From Alphaproteobacteria bacterium (GTDB lineage: Bacteria > Pseudomonadota > Alphaproteobacteria > Sphingomonadales > Emcibacteraceae), in assembly GCA_002401455.1 (NCBI GenBank), contig NVTE01000003.1, positions 193,187-257,186 of the forward strand: a stretch of 64,000 nt of DNA, read 5' to 3'. The stretch's first letter is position 1. The number at the start of each line of letters is the position of its first letter. The position numbers were made by a program, and so were the translations under genes. Positions 37,809-46,061 of this stretch are shown here, piece after piece. The notes under the pieces are model-generated. The model searched no databases and had not been told where the DNA came from. It saw only the letters and a list, made by a program, of their open reading frames with translations.

Positions 37809-38096
37809 TTTTGTCTCCAAACCCGCAGTAAACTGCCATTCTCATTTTTCTACATAATATTTACACGGCCATATCACGTCAATAAAATCAATGAGTTGCA
37901 ACCCTATTTTTGACAAGCCGTTGACACGTGGTAGCAAACTTTTGCTCTGTTGAATAGGTGATAGTATAACAAATTGTATTGGTGAGTTGTTGACAGATTT
38001 TTACATGTAAATGAATTGAAATCGCATATATTCAATTCATAGTATGAACTAATAGTAGTATGGCTATGATATCTGGCAGAAGCATTGATACTTGAT
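37777..38096 (-). repeat. repeat copy 1: oxoprolinase 5-prime end and upstream region
   Basis: The genuine start of the oxoprolinase gene plus about 290 bases upstream. Marker sequences shared with copies 2-4 are CAATCCAGAACTGCC at the left edge, TTTTTGACAAGCCGTTGACA in the middle (37908-37925 area), ACAGATTTTTACATGT, and GATACTTGAT at the right edge (38087-38096). Compared with copy 2 it lacks an internal stretch between TAGTATGA and ATGATAT. The right edge cuts into a DUF1330-like gene fragment. Confidence 0.8.
37854..37882 (-). promoter_or_regulatory. sigma-70-like promoter of the oxoprolinase gene
   Basis: On the minus strand TTGACG (37882-37877), 17 bases, then TATTAT (37859-37854), about 46 bases before the ATG at 37808. 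The same positions in repeat copies 2 and 3 are degraded (CTGTCG and TTGGCG with poor -10 boxes). Confidence 0.65.
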
Positions 38097-38231
38097 CGTA
38101 AAAATACGATTGATGGGCTCGACCGTTTCTGAAATTAGTACTTTAGAGACTTCAAAATCATATCCAAACTTTCCCCCATACGTGTTTAAAATTGGTTTCA
38201 TTGCACGGCGATACTCTTCGATGCTACTTTC
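38064..38231 (-). pseudogene. 3-prime-truncated DUF1330-like gene fragment
   Basis: On the minus strand the frame after the stop at 38234-38232 reads EEYRRAMKPILNTYGGKFGY then EVSKVLISETVEPINRIFTI, which looks like the conserved part of a DUF1330-type small protein. An ATG lies at 38201. The frame then runs into the right end of repeat copy 1 (from 38096) and ends at TAG 38066-38064 after a few unrelated residues. It has no N-terminal part, so it is a remnant truncated on both sides. It follows the dioxygenase-like gene in the same direction. Confidence 0.55.
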
Positions 38232-38235
38232 TTAT

Positions 38236-38592
38236 TCATTCACCACCAAATATAGAAAGATTCAGTTGGACAGTATCGCCTAACCAATAGGCGTAATCTG
38301 TGTGGTCCTTTAAATCATCGCCGGTTTGGCCATGAACAAACACGGTAAGACCATTGCGGTTCTCACTGAGCCATGGAATAAATTGGTCGAAGTCTTTGTC
38401 AGAGAAACTTATTTGGCAACTCCATTTTGGATGAGGGCCGACTGGCTTCTGATGAACTCTGCCTACCTTTAAATCAAAACGCTTGCCTGCTTGGCCACAC
38501 AAGTTGCTAGCAAACTTAACTGTATTACTGTCGAAATAGACATGAGCGTGATAATGCTTATGGATGTTTATGGGGTGTTTTATTTCAGTCAC
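38236..38592 (-). CDS. DOPA 4,5-dioxygenase family protein
   Basis: A 118-residue protein with the compact DOPA-dioxygenase pattern: metal-ligand-like HYHAHVYFD near the N terminus, then GRVHQKPVGPHPKWSCQISF, WLSENRNGLTVFVH, GDDLKDHTDYAYWLG and a final LNLS strand. Family members cleave catechols extradiol, or have unknown roles in bacteria. I prefer GTG 38592, with AAGG 9 bases before; TTG 38601 is too close to that site. It is 30 bases downstream of the tetR gene and probably in its operon. Confidence 0.8.
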   Translation of the reverse strand: MTEIKHPINIHKHYHAHVYFDSNTVKFASNLCGQAGKRFDLKVGRVHQKPVGPHPKWSCQISFSDKDFDQFIPWLSENRNGLTVFVHGQTGDDLKDHTDYAYWLGDTVQLNLSIFGGE

Positions 38593-38622
38593 TTCTATCA
38601 ACCTTGTTTAAGATATTTGCAC

Positions 38623-39216
38623 CTAGAATTTGTCTATCGAAAATTTGATAACTTTTTTGAGTTCGGAAAGCTTTGCGCCATTTCGCGCCATCACCGACAA
38701 ACCAAACATCAAGGTCAGAATATAATGAGCCATACTGGCTGGGGAGTGTTCACTGGTTATAGTTCCGGCTGATATTTCGTCCGTGAAAAATGCTGTCAAA
38801 GAAGATTTCGTCGCCTCGTTAATGTTGACGATCGTCTGCAAAGCCTCCTCTGGAATACAGGTGCCACCAATTTCACTGGTACTTATGCTAACGAAACAGC
38901 CAGGTGGTAATTTCGGATCTGTAAGCCCTTCTGCAATGGATGTTAAATAACAGCCTATTCTTTCTTTTAAGCCTTTATCAGCCGAATAAAGATGTTTGGT
39001 GTGGATGACGCCATGTTTCTGAACGTATCGTGTGAGCGTCGTTTTATACAGCTCTTCTTTATTGCCGAATGCCGAATATAAACTGGGTTTATTAATGCCC
39101 ATAGCCTGGGTCAGGTCCGATAGGGACGTGCCCGGGTACCCGTTGATCCAAAAGACTTCCATCGCTTGATCAAGCGCAATCTCTTTGTCAAATGTACGGT
39201 GACGACCTGCTTTCAT
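38623..39216 (-). CDS. TetR/AcrR-family repressor
   Basis: A 197-residue regulator. The N-terminal helix-turn-helix runs from TFDKEIALDQAMEVFW through SLSDLTQAMGINKPSLYSAF to NKEELYKTTL; the rest is a helical ligand domain with SIAEGLTDPKLPPGCFVSIS and TSEHSPASMAHYILTLMFGL, typical of the YxaF/LmrA-like C-terminal group. Divergent from an SDR gene, with two identical palindromes between them, so it surely controls both directions. Similar regulators sense quinones, electrophiles or small aromatic compounds; the ligand here is unknown. Confidence 0.93.
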   Translation of the reverse strand: MKAGRHRTFDKEIALDQAMEVFWINGYPGTSLSDLTQAMGINKPSLYSAFGNKEELYKTTLTRYVQKHGVIHTKHLYSADKGLKERIGCYLTSIAEGLTDPKLPPGCFVSISTSEIGGTCIPEEALQTIVNINEATKSSLTAFFTDEISAGTITSEHSPASMAHYILTLMFGLSVMARNGAKLSELKKVIKFSIDKF

Positions 39217-39257
39217 TTTTAAACAACTCCTTATTTTATTTTCTGCTTGCTATTATG

Positions 39258-39297
39258 TACCGATCGGTATAATTTGTCAATAACATACCGATCGGTA
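39258..39297. promoter_or_regulatory. twin palindromic TetR operators
   Basis: TACCGATCGGTA occurs twice, at 39258-39269 and 39286-39297, both perfect palindromes with centres 28 bases apart. They lie in the gap between the divergent tetR and SDR genes. The spacing would place two dimers on nearly the same DNA face. Confidence 0.88.
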
Positions 39298-39340
39298 CAA
39301 AATACATTCATAATTAAAACAAACAAAAAAGGATAGAGAA

Positions 39341-40096
39341 ATGAGCAATTTAACAGGAAAAACAGCAGTTATTACAGGCGGAAACAGTGGTATAGGCTAT
39401 GCAACGGCAAAGAAATTTAAGGCGGACGGAGCCAATGTTATCATTACCGGCAGATCGTTAGAAAGAGTGCAAGCGGCAGCGGATGAGTTAGGAGTTAAAG
39501 GCATCGTGGCAGATGTCTCTGATTTGTCTGCACTGGATGATCTCGTAGAGCAGGTCAAAAATGAATATGGTCAGCTTGATATATTATTTGTCAACGCAGG
39601 TATTTTTGCGCCAGCACCCGTTGGACAAAATAGCGAAGAGATGTTTGACACTCAGATGGGCATTAACTTTAAGGGGGCGGTGTTCACCATTGAAAAATTC
39701 TTACCCCTGTTAAAGGAGGGGGCGTCTATCATTAACCTCTCCTCGATCAACGCTTACACCGGCATGTCAAATACCGCTATTTATGCGGCCTCAAAGGCGG
39801 CTTTGAATGCGTACAGCCGGACCGCAGCAACCGAGCTCGCGCCCAGAAAAATCAGAGTGAATGTGGTTAATCCCGGACCGGTTTCTACCCCTATTTTTGG
39901 TAAAACCGGCATGCCGGAAGCACAGTTAAATGACTTTGCCGCCGCCATGCAAGACAGAATCCCGTTGAAACGTTTTGGCCAGCCTGAAGATATAGCAAAC
40001 CTGGTGGCTTTCTTAGCCTCAGATGAGGCGTCCTTCATAACCGGTGCTGAATACAACATCGACGGTGGCATGAATGTGAACCCGATTTTATCGTAA
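39341..40096 (+). CDS. SDR-family NAD(P)-dependent oxidoreductase
   Basis: A 251-residue classical short-chain dehydrogenase. The cofactor motif is TGGNSGIGYATA near residue 13; NAG appears in FVNAGIF; the catalytic Ser is in INLSSINAYT, and Tyr/Lys in YAASKAALN; the C-terminal NPGPVSTPIF and FITGAEYNIDGG are standard. AAGGATAGAG lies before the ATG. It is controlled with the divergent TetR gene through the twin operators, and is followed by an azoreductase-like gene. Substrate unknown. Confidence 0.93.
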   Translation: MSNLTGKTAVITGGNSGIGYATAKKFKADGANVIITGRSLERVQAAADELGVKGIVADVSDLSALDDLVEQVKNEYGQLDILFVNAGIFAPAPVGQNSEEMFDTQMGINFKGAVFTIEKFLPLLKEGASIINLSSINAYTGMSNTAIYAASKAALNAYSRTAATELAPRKIRVNVVNPGPVSTPIFGKTGMPEAQLNDFAAAMQDRIPLKRFGQPEDIANLVAFLASDEASFITGAEYNIDGGMNVNPILS

Positions 40097-40169
40097 AGCC
40101 AACCTACGTTAATCTGGCTGCAGGGTCGTTGCAGTCGGATTAACGGCAATAATAAAGAGAAGAAGTGAC

Positions 40170-40753
40170 ATGACAAAGACGATATTAAGAGTTGATGCCA
40201 GTATGCGAAAAAATGGTTCCTACAGCCGTAAACTGGTCGATAGTTTAATCACGCAGCTGAATAAAAAAGACCAACACACAACAAAGACACGTGACCTTAC
40301 AGACGGTGTGCCCTTCATCAATGAACAATGGATTGCGGCAAATTTCACCCCCTTAACGAACGCACACCCGCACAACATGCTGAACTATTACAATCAGATG
40401 CCCTCGTAAGGGAGGTGCAGGAGGCTGACATTCTCGTCATTGGATTGGCTGTCTATAATTTTTCCGTGCCTGCCGCCTTTAAAGCCTGGATTGATCAAGT
40501 TGTGCGATCCAAAGTGACTTTCCACTATGCTGAAAATGGGCCTGAGGGTTTGCTTGAAAACAAAAAAGCTTATGTAGTGATTGCTTCAGGGGGCACTCAA
40601 GTGGGCAGTGATATAGATTTTTTCTCAGCTTATGTGCGTCATATATTGGCTTTTATTGGCATTACCGATGTGACCTTTATTGATAGCAGTGGCATTGGCA
40701 GGGATGAAAAAAAGGTTTTGGCATGCGCCAACGAGGCGATTGTGGCCCTATAA
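40170..40753 (+). pseudogene. FMN-dependent NADH-azoreductase-like gene with a frameshift at a C5 tract
   Basis: Two overlapping frames make one flavodoxin-fold azoreductase of about 194 residues. The first (40170-40409) has LRVDASMRKNGSYSRKLVD, the FMN phosphate loop. The second continues with REVQEADILVIGLAVYNFSV, then FKAWIDQVVRSKVTF and IASGGTQVGSDIDFFSAYVR. The break is at CCCCC (40348-40352); one more C would join NFTP to LNERTPAQHAELLQ in frame. It could be a recent one-base deletion, slippage-based phase variation, or a sequencing error. It would reduce quinones or azo compounds and follows the SDR gene under the same TetR control. Confidence 0.85.
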
Positions 40754-40939
40754 TTACTATCATCTAAATACTAATGTGTGTCTGTAATGTAACCGTCCAC
40801 CTAGCCTGGCTGACAGGTGACTTTCACGATTATAGTCTCTCTTGATTTACCGAGTTTAGCATTCATCTTCATTCTGATATGCCAAGAGTAAGCCCGAATA
40901 GAAATTTCAGACTAGGAATTCGTTGAGGAAACGGTATAT

Positions 40940-41349
40940 CGATCAATCCAGAACTGCCATTTAGCGTCCATTTTTGTCTCCAAACCCGCAGTAAACTGCG
41001 AATATACTTTTTCACATATTTTTATACGGCAACTTTAGCGACAGTAAAATCAATAGGTTACAATCCTATTTTTGACAAGCCGTTGACACGTGGCAGCAGG
41101 TTTGTACTCTATTGAATAGCGAAGGCTATAGCAATTTTATTGGTGACCTGTTTACAGATTTTTACATGTGAATAAAATGAAGTCGTATAGTTTTAGTTCA
41201 TAGTATGACCTAAAGGGCGCAGGCTGTCACTTCAGACGGCAACATTAAGTGAATTGCACAAAAATAAGGATTTTAAAGGTCTACTTTCGGCCATAAACGG
41301 ACGTTCACAGTTCGGGATGATATTGTAAACTGCACTAGCGATACTTGAT
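40940..41349 (-). repeat. repeat copy 2 (longest)
   Basis: Direct copy of the oxoprolinase start region. The left edge carries CAATCCAGAACTGCC, and on the minus strand still encodes [11 protein letters not shown] after an intact GGAGA ribosome site, then diverges and stops after 19 codons. The middle has TTTTTGACAAGCCGTTGACA; the right part, TAGTATGACCTAAAGG to GATACTTGAT (41340-41349), is missing from copy 1. The promoter boxes are degraded. The rest of the 657-base gap, 40754-40939 and 41350-41410, shows nothing I recognise. Confidence 0.8.
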
Positions 41350-41410
41350 GTGGATAACATTAATATCAGGCAGGTTTTTACAATAATATGTATAAATAAC
41401 ACCCCGGAAT

Positions 41411-42172
41411 TTAGTTTAATGCAGCGATCCGCTTATCAATAAGGATAAGTATGGTTTGATATTCAGTTTTTAAATCTGAAACTTCGCTTGTCGCATTAGC
41501 CGTGAAACTGTAACGCCAGTTTACATAATTTTTAAATTCTCGGCTCTTTAAAAGAGGTGTAAAATCTTCCAATGGTTCAACAGGATATTGTTTTTGTTGA
41601 TTAGGCGAATGAATTATGTTTTTCGAATGTTGTTGAAATTGCAAACTATCATAGTTTTTGATTAAAAAAGGCTCTACACCACTTTTTAAGAAATCATATA
41701 TATCCATTTCCATTAGTTTTACCTCTTGATAGAAGACATCAATATTTTGCAGGGCTTTTCTTAGCTCAATATCATCTATAATCGAAAACTTGCCTGAACT
41801 TTTCATTTCATCCAGCGTCGTCCTATGTTGTCCAAGAATACCCATTGCATAAAGACATTGATATACCAAATGATCCATCTCATCGCTTGTGATCGTGGGG
41901 ACTTCCAACTTGCTTTGCTGTATTAAACGATAACAGGCATCGGAAATTTTATATAAATCGTCCAGCCGGCTATCCGCTAATGTTATCGATGTTTCCAAAT
42001 CAGCTCTCAAACTCAAAAGATACTGACCTTCTGTACCGCGCAATTGGCGCTTTTCATTCCATTCGGTCATCATCATGCCGAGGAAAATACCCACGACAAC
42101 AACAATCACATCAAGGCCGACGGCAAACCAGTTTTGATCGACGATATGTTTCGTAAATTTACGTAAGATCAT
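41411..42172 (-). CDS. DUF6090-like membrane-anchored protein
   Basis: A 253-residue protein: basic MILRKFTKH, a single transmembrane helix WFAVGLDVIVVVVGIFLGMMMTEWNE (residues about 14-39), then about 210 helix-rich, charged residues. This is the layout of DUF6090-type proteins, whose role is unknown. I start at ATG 42172, with CGGAGA 8 bases upstream; the longer frame to 42211 only reads through repeat copy 3 in a wrong frame. The gene is a lone insert between repeat copies 2 and 3, oriented like the oxoprolinase. Codon use is AT-rich relative to the core genes. Confidence 0.6.
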   Translation of the reverse strand: MILRKFTKHIVDQNWFAVGLDVIVVVVGIFLGMMMTEWNEKRQLRGTEGQYLLSLRADLETSITLADSRLDDLYKISDACYRLIQQSKLEVPTITSDEMDHLVYQCLYAMGILGQHRTTLDEMKSSGKFSIIDDIELRKALQNIDVFYQEVKLMEMDIYDFLKSGVEPFLIKNYDSLQFQQHSKNIIHSPNQQKQYPVEPLEDFTPLLKSREFKNYVNWRYSFTANATSEVSDLKTEYQTILILIDKRIAALN

Positions 42173-42187
42173 TTTGTATTCTCCGTT

Positions 42188-42441
42188 CAATCCAAAACTG
42201 CCATTTAGCATCCATTTTTCTCTCCAAACCCGCAGTAAACTGCGGATGTCATTTTTTTACACAACGTTTACCCGGCAACCTACGCGCCAATAAAATCAAT
42301 GGATTACATCCCTATTTTTGACAAGCCGTTGACACATGGGAGCAAAATTTTGCTGATTTTAATAGTGATAGCATACCCAATATCATTTGTGAGGTGTTGA
42401 TATATTTTTGCAGGCAAATAAAATGAAGCGATAGTGGTTCA
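42188..42441 (-). repeat. repeat copy 3
   Basis: Direct copy of the oxoprolinase start region just upstream of the DUF6090-like gene. It keeps CAATCCAAAACTGCC, TTTTTGACAAGCCGTTGACA and AATAAAATGAAG. On the minus strand a leader reads [11 protein letters not shown] and ends after 18 codons, overlapping the DUF6090-like start in another frame. The right edge meets the stop codon of the 2OG oxygenase gene. Promoter boxes are TTGGCG and a poor -10. Confidence 0.8.
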
Positions 42442-43099
42442 TCTTTTTTCGGGGCTTTCTAACCCTCGAAACCATCCGGCGATACTAAACCTCTCCCGAC
42501 GCGCTTGTAGCACTTCATGGGGGAAATCCTCGCTTAAGAAAAGAACAAAATTCCCCATTTTGGGGGTAATGGTTTTAAGGGGGGGGGCTATGTCCATTTT
42601 CAGGATAGAGCAGCAGGGTCCCGTTGTCCTCTTTCCGCCAATGGGCATTGAGGTAAAGCACCGTAGACAAAATCCTGTTACTACGCCCTTTTAGCGCGTC
42701 AATATGCTTTTGATAAAAAGCACCCACAGGATATTTTGAAAAATGCGCCTCAAAATCAGAGAGTCCCATAAATAAGCGTTGATTTAAGCCTATCCGCAAA
42801 ACCTCCATTGCTGAAAGAAAATCCGCTTCTGCAGGGTCATCTGCGTCAATCCAGGCAATACGGTCTGACCGGACACGCTTATTGAGATGGTGCCCCTGAT
42901 GGCGGCCGATCCCGGCCGGTTTCCATTTATCACCTGTCAGACTTTGTGACCGCTGGTAGAGGTTCTGCAATAGGCTTTTTCTAAACACATCCTCTAAAAC
43001 AAAATATCCATCCCGGTGCAAAGCGGCAGCAATAGCATCAAGAGTTTGCTCATCAAACCCTTCACTCAAATTATTGTCTTCCTCCTCTAGGTCGCTCAT
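42439..43099 (-). pseudogene. 2OG-Fe(II) oxygenase gene interrupted at a C9 tract
   Basis: The 5-prime part from ATG 43099 encodes about 167 residues: DAIAAALHRDGYFVLEDVF, GIGRHQGHHLN, then the iron site FYQKHIDALKG (H-x-D) and LYLNAHWRKEDNGTLLLYPE, and stops after SPPP. The rest lies in the next frame (42439 to about 42587): FVLFLSEDFPHEVLQARRER, with the distal His and the 2OG-binding Arg. The switch is at nine G on the plus strand (42579-42587); eight would restore one protein of about 219 residues. Without it the catalytic triad is incomplete. It resembles small prolyl-hydroxylase-like oxygenases. Phase variation or decay are both possible. Confidence 0.8.
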
Positions 43100-43165
43100 T
43101 AAGTTATCTTTTCCTCGCACTTTTATGATTGAAGAACAATGTGGTTTGATCGCTTGTCACTAGGG

Positions 43166-43415
43166 CAATCCAGAACTTGCAGCCCTGTTTTTGACAAGCT
43201 GTTAACATGTGGTAGCAAAATTATGCTCAGTTGGATAGTGATGGTATGACAAATAGCAGTGGTGGGTTGGTGACAGAAATTTACACGTACATAAAATGAA
43301 GTCGGAAAGTATCAATCCATGGTATGATCTAAAGGACGAAGGACTGTCATTTCAGGCAGTAACATGACGTAAATTGTTCCAAAGGTAAGGGGTTTTGAGT
43401 GTCTGCTTTCGACTG
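43166..43415 (-). repeat. repeat copy 4 with internal deletion
   Basis: Keeps the left edge CAATCCAGAACT, then jumps straight to TGCAGCCCTGTTTTTGACAAG, so about 100 bases (ribosome site and promoter) are gone. From there it follows copy 2 through AATAAAATGAAG and GGTATGATCTAAAGGACG to CTGCTTTCG near 43410. The 2OG oxygenase gene starts about 65 bases to its left, on the minus strand. Beyond it, 43416-43570, I see no gene. Confidence 0.75.
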
Positions 43416-43570
43416 TGATCTCAAGTAGTCGGCGCAACACTTTACTATAATATAGCAAGAGAGGGCGTGAGATATAATTTTTTCACCCCTATCACCCTAA
43501 CGGATGTCAACAGATCGCGAGGCCACTGGGCGGTCATTGTGAGATTTAATAGGCTATAATTTTAGAGGGA

Positions 43571-43786
43571 CTACTTTTTCGCCTTGGCTTCTTCTTCAGC
43601 CGCCAATCTTAAGGCTTTTAACCGGTCCATTTTTCCCCGGGTTTTGTCTGTTCGGTCTTTTTTTTGTTTAATGAGTGTCTTATTATCGTTTTTAGGGGGT
43701 TTGCGATCTTTAAATTCGGGTTGATCACCGCGCTCAATAGCCGCTATCATTTTGTCATCGGCGGTGTTTGGTCGTATTGCTGCCAT
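43571..43786 (-). CDS. small basic protein of unknown function
   Basis: A 71-residue, lysine-rich, hydrophilic protein without signal peptide or membrane segment. Central DRKPPKNDNKTLIKQKKDRT is followed by a probable helix KMDRLKALRLAAEEEAKAKK. GAAGG stands 8 bases before the ATG, which supports translation. It might bind nucleic acid or a partner protein, but there is no recognisable domain. It lies alone between repeat copy 4 and the faint copy 5. Confidence 0.55.
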   Translation of the reverse strand: MAAIRPNTADDKMIAAIERGDQPEFKDRKPPKNDNKTLIKQKKDRTDKTRGKMDRLKALRLAAEEEAKAKK

Positions 43787-44093
43787 GAGGCTACCTTCTC
43801 TGTTTTATGTTGCTTACTAAGGTTAAAAGCATTTTTTAGCCTAGACAACGAACCCGCTTATTAGGCAAGGTTTTGTGAGGAAACTCAATACTTATTATTA
43901 TAAATTATAATTTAGATGCCTGCAGAAAACTAGATATAAAACCAAAAAAATAAAGGGGTTGTAATTCTATTTTTTGCAATTCGTTAAGGGTGTAAAGAGA
44001 ATAATCTATGATATTGCCTCAATTATTTGATCTACGGGTTGCCTCACCGATCGGAAAATGTTTTAGTGAGGGTCTAAATTGGGAAGAAATTGC
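43787..44093. other. AT-rich gap with a faint repeat copy 5
   Basis: About 300 AT-rich bases without a gene. At 43957-43990 the stretch GGTTGTAATTCTATTTTTTG and following CAATTCGTTAA line up without gaps against GTTGCAACCCTATTTTTGAC / AAGCCGTTGA of the repeats. By eye roughly three quarters of 30 positions match, in the same orientation. It may be a decayed fifth copy. Confidence 0.4.
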
Positions 44094-44900
44094 ATGTGGA
44101 AAAACGCTTTACTCAGTGCTGCTCTCGTTGTTTTCATGGTTGGCCTTGCCCCAGGTAACGGCTATGCTGATGATGAAAAGGTCAAACGTTTTGCCCTGGT
44201 GATTGGCAATCAAAATTATATCGTTTCTCCTTTGAAAAATTCAGCCAATGATGCCCGGTCCATTTCAAAAGCCCTTCTTAAAATTGGTTTTGATGTCACC
44301 ACAGCCTACGACCTATCTTCACAAGGCTTTGCGCAATCAATTACAGCGTTTTATGACCATATAAAAACTGAAGGGAATAGGAAAAGCCTCGCTTTTTTCT
44401 ATTATGCGGGCCACGCGGTACAAGTTAATCATCGTAACTATCTGGTGCCCGTGGAAATGGATTTCACTCAGGATGAGAATTGGGCTGATAAACTTTTTGA
44501 CATCAATCAGTTGTTTGCAAGTTTTCCCAAACATATAGCAATGCAGAATGTGGTCGTTTTAGATGCGTGTCGCAATAATCCGTTTAAGGGTATGGATGAC
44601 GGGTTATATGCTGACGGTCTTGCGCCGCTGAGAGCGCCGGCAAATACCTTAATCGCCTATGCAACGGAGCCCGGAAGCGTTGCGAGCGACGGAAAAGGCA
44701 AAAATGGGGTTTATACAAAATATTTCCTCAAATCTTTGAAGAACAAAGTGACGATTGAGGAGATGTTCAAAAAAGTGCGTAAAGGCGTGTCAAAAGAAAC
44801 CAGGAAAAAGCAAATTCCCTGGGAACATTCGTCGCTGTTAGAGGACGTTTTTTTAAACCCGCCCAAAAACAGAAAAATGCCCGCTCTGGTGACATTTTAA
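44094..44900 (+). CDS. exported caspase-like (peptidase C14) protease
   Basis: A 268-residue protein: signal peptide MWKNALLSAALVVFMVGLAPG ending near YA-DDEK, then a caspase p20 domain. It begins RFALVIGNQNY, with SANDARSISKALLKIGFDV, the catalytic His107 in FYYAGHAVQ and Cys159 in VVLDACRNNPF. YATEPGSVASDGKGKNGVYT follows, the substrate-side loop of orthocaspases. No further domain. The signal places it in the periplasm. Start ATG 44094 has GGAAG 7 bases upstream. It could be a regulator of proteolysis, a toxin-like effector or a stress protease. Convergent with the beta-barrel gene by 9 bases. Confidence 0.88.
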   Translation: MWKNALLSAALVVFMVGLAPGNGYADDEKVKRFALVIGNQNYIVSPLKNSANDARSISKALLKIGFDVTTAYDLSSQGFAQSITAFYDHIKTEGNRKSLAFFYYAGHAVQVNHRNYLVPVEMDFTQDENWADKLFDINQLFASFPKHIAMQNVVVLDACRNNPFKGMDDGLYADGLAPLRAPANTLIAYATEPGSVASDGKGKNGVYTKYFLKSLKNKVTIEEMFKKVRKGVSKETRKKQIPWEHSSLLEDVFLNPPKNRKMPALVTF

Positions 44901-44909
44901 TAAGCCATC

Positions 44910-45713
44910 TTAGTAAACATAGGCTAGTCCAACATGTAAACTGGTGGTTTTATCCGTAATATTTTCAAAGGTATGGCCATCAATCTGGATGTCTTGCTTA
45001 TAGCTGTTAATCTTAAACTTGGTTTGAAAAAGGACATTACTTGACAGTGGCATAGTCCAACTGACCCCGACACTAATACCTGTTATATCTCCTTTTACTC
45101 TCCCTGTTAGATCATCGAATTCAAGCTCTTCTTCCTCCTCTTCATCTTCGTCAGTATTCGCGCCAAACTGATTGATGCCGTCGAGCATTGCATAAGCAAC
45201 AGAGAAATTTAAGTTGCCGGCTTTTTCAAACTTAAATGTATATCCAGTGCCAATGTAAGGTCCTTTTTGTTGATAAAACTCGGCGACTGTAATGGGAACA
45301 CCTTCATCCTCACTGTCCCGAGAAGTGAAATCCATTGTTGTTTTGCCCGACTTATAGCCGGCAAAAACAGACCAATTCGGCATTGCTTGATAGGCAAGTG
45401 TAATATCCAGGTCACGTCGTGAGGCTTTTCCTATATCCTCTTCTTCTGACACATTTGCGTCATTAAGGGCAAAACTCCCATTGACGGACAACTGCCACTT
45501 ATCTTTAATTGCGCCGATCATAATATTGGCGCTAGAAAAGCTAATACTATGATCCAGTTTCTCAGGAAAAGAAAAATTACTATACCCCAATGACGCGCCT
45601 GCAATAAAGCGGATGTCTTCAAAAGTATCTTCAGCTGATGTTGAGAATGCTATGGTTGAAGAAAGAAGTATGATGGAAATGAGTTTAGTTAACAAATAGG
45701 TGTGTTTAATCAT
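44910..45713 (-). CDS. predicted outer-membrane beta-barrel protein
   Basis: A 267-residue protein with a signal peptide (LISIILLSSTIAFSTSA) and a body of alternating, amphipathic strands: GASLGYSNFSFP, WSVFAGYKSGKTTMDF, YIGTGYTFKFEKAGNLNF, GISVGVSWTMPLSSNVLF. It ends in LHVGLAYVY, the aromatic C terminus expected for outer-membrane insertion. An acidic loop TDEDEEEEEELEFDD lies about residues 192-206 and could bind cations. No named family is recognised. It lies in the caspase module with a 9-base convergent gap. Confidence 0.65.
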   Translation of the reverse strand: MIKHTYLLTKLISIILLSSTIAFSTSAEDTFEDIRFIAGASLGYSNFSFPEKLDHSISFSSANIMIGAIKDKWQLSVNGSFALNDANVSEEEDIGKASRRDLDITLAYQAMPNWSVFAGYKSGKTTMDFTSRDSEDEGVPITVAEFYQQKGPYIGTGYTFKFEKAGNLNFSVAYAMLDGINQFGANTDEDEEEEEELEFDDLTGRVKGDITGISVGVSWTMPLSSNVLFQTKFKINSYKQDIQIDGHTFENITDKTTSLHVGLAYVY

Positions 45714-45854
45714 GAATAAACTCTTATGTTATGAGATTTGGCGACGGGCTGATGGTAGAGGGTAAGTGCTTAGGAAATATAATCGTTTGTCTGGATATTT
45801 TCTGAAATATATTATACGGTACTAAACATATTTAATGTTCTTAAGGCAAGTATT

Positions 45855-46061
45855 ATGAAACTGAGACGTTTATTTATTCTGCTACCGCTTTCTCTGATAG
45901 CGTGTAATTCTAATACCGTAGTCGACGATGTGCCGCCGCAAATCCAGTCAGGGAATGATAGTTCCTCATCAGAGAAAATGGATGCTGATGGTGTTAAAGA
46001 CCGTGGTTATGATCCTTGCAAGATCAATCCTCAGCTAGAGATTTGCAAAAAAAATCCATGA
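45855..46061 (+). CDS. small putative lipoprotein
   Basis: A 68-residue lipoprotein: LFILLPLSLIAC with the lipobox cysteine at about residue 17. A polar mature part rich in Ser, Asp and Asn follows, ending with two cysteines (DPCKINPQLEICKKNP) that could form a disulfide. The stop overlaps the start of the next gene by 4 bases (ATGA), so translation is coupled. Unknown function. Confidence 0.7.
   Translation: MKLRRLFILLPLSLIACNSNTVVDDVPPQIQSGNDSSSSEKMDADGVKDRGYDPCKINPQLEICKKNP

Noticed and set aside
38092-38283. 63-codon plus-strand frame
   Set aside because: It is antisense to the DUF1330-like fragment, which makes better protein sense on the minus strand.
44008-44202. 64-codon frame overlapping the caspase start
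   Set aside because: It overlaps the signal peptide of the caspase gene in another frame; the caspase frame has motifs and a ribosome site.
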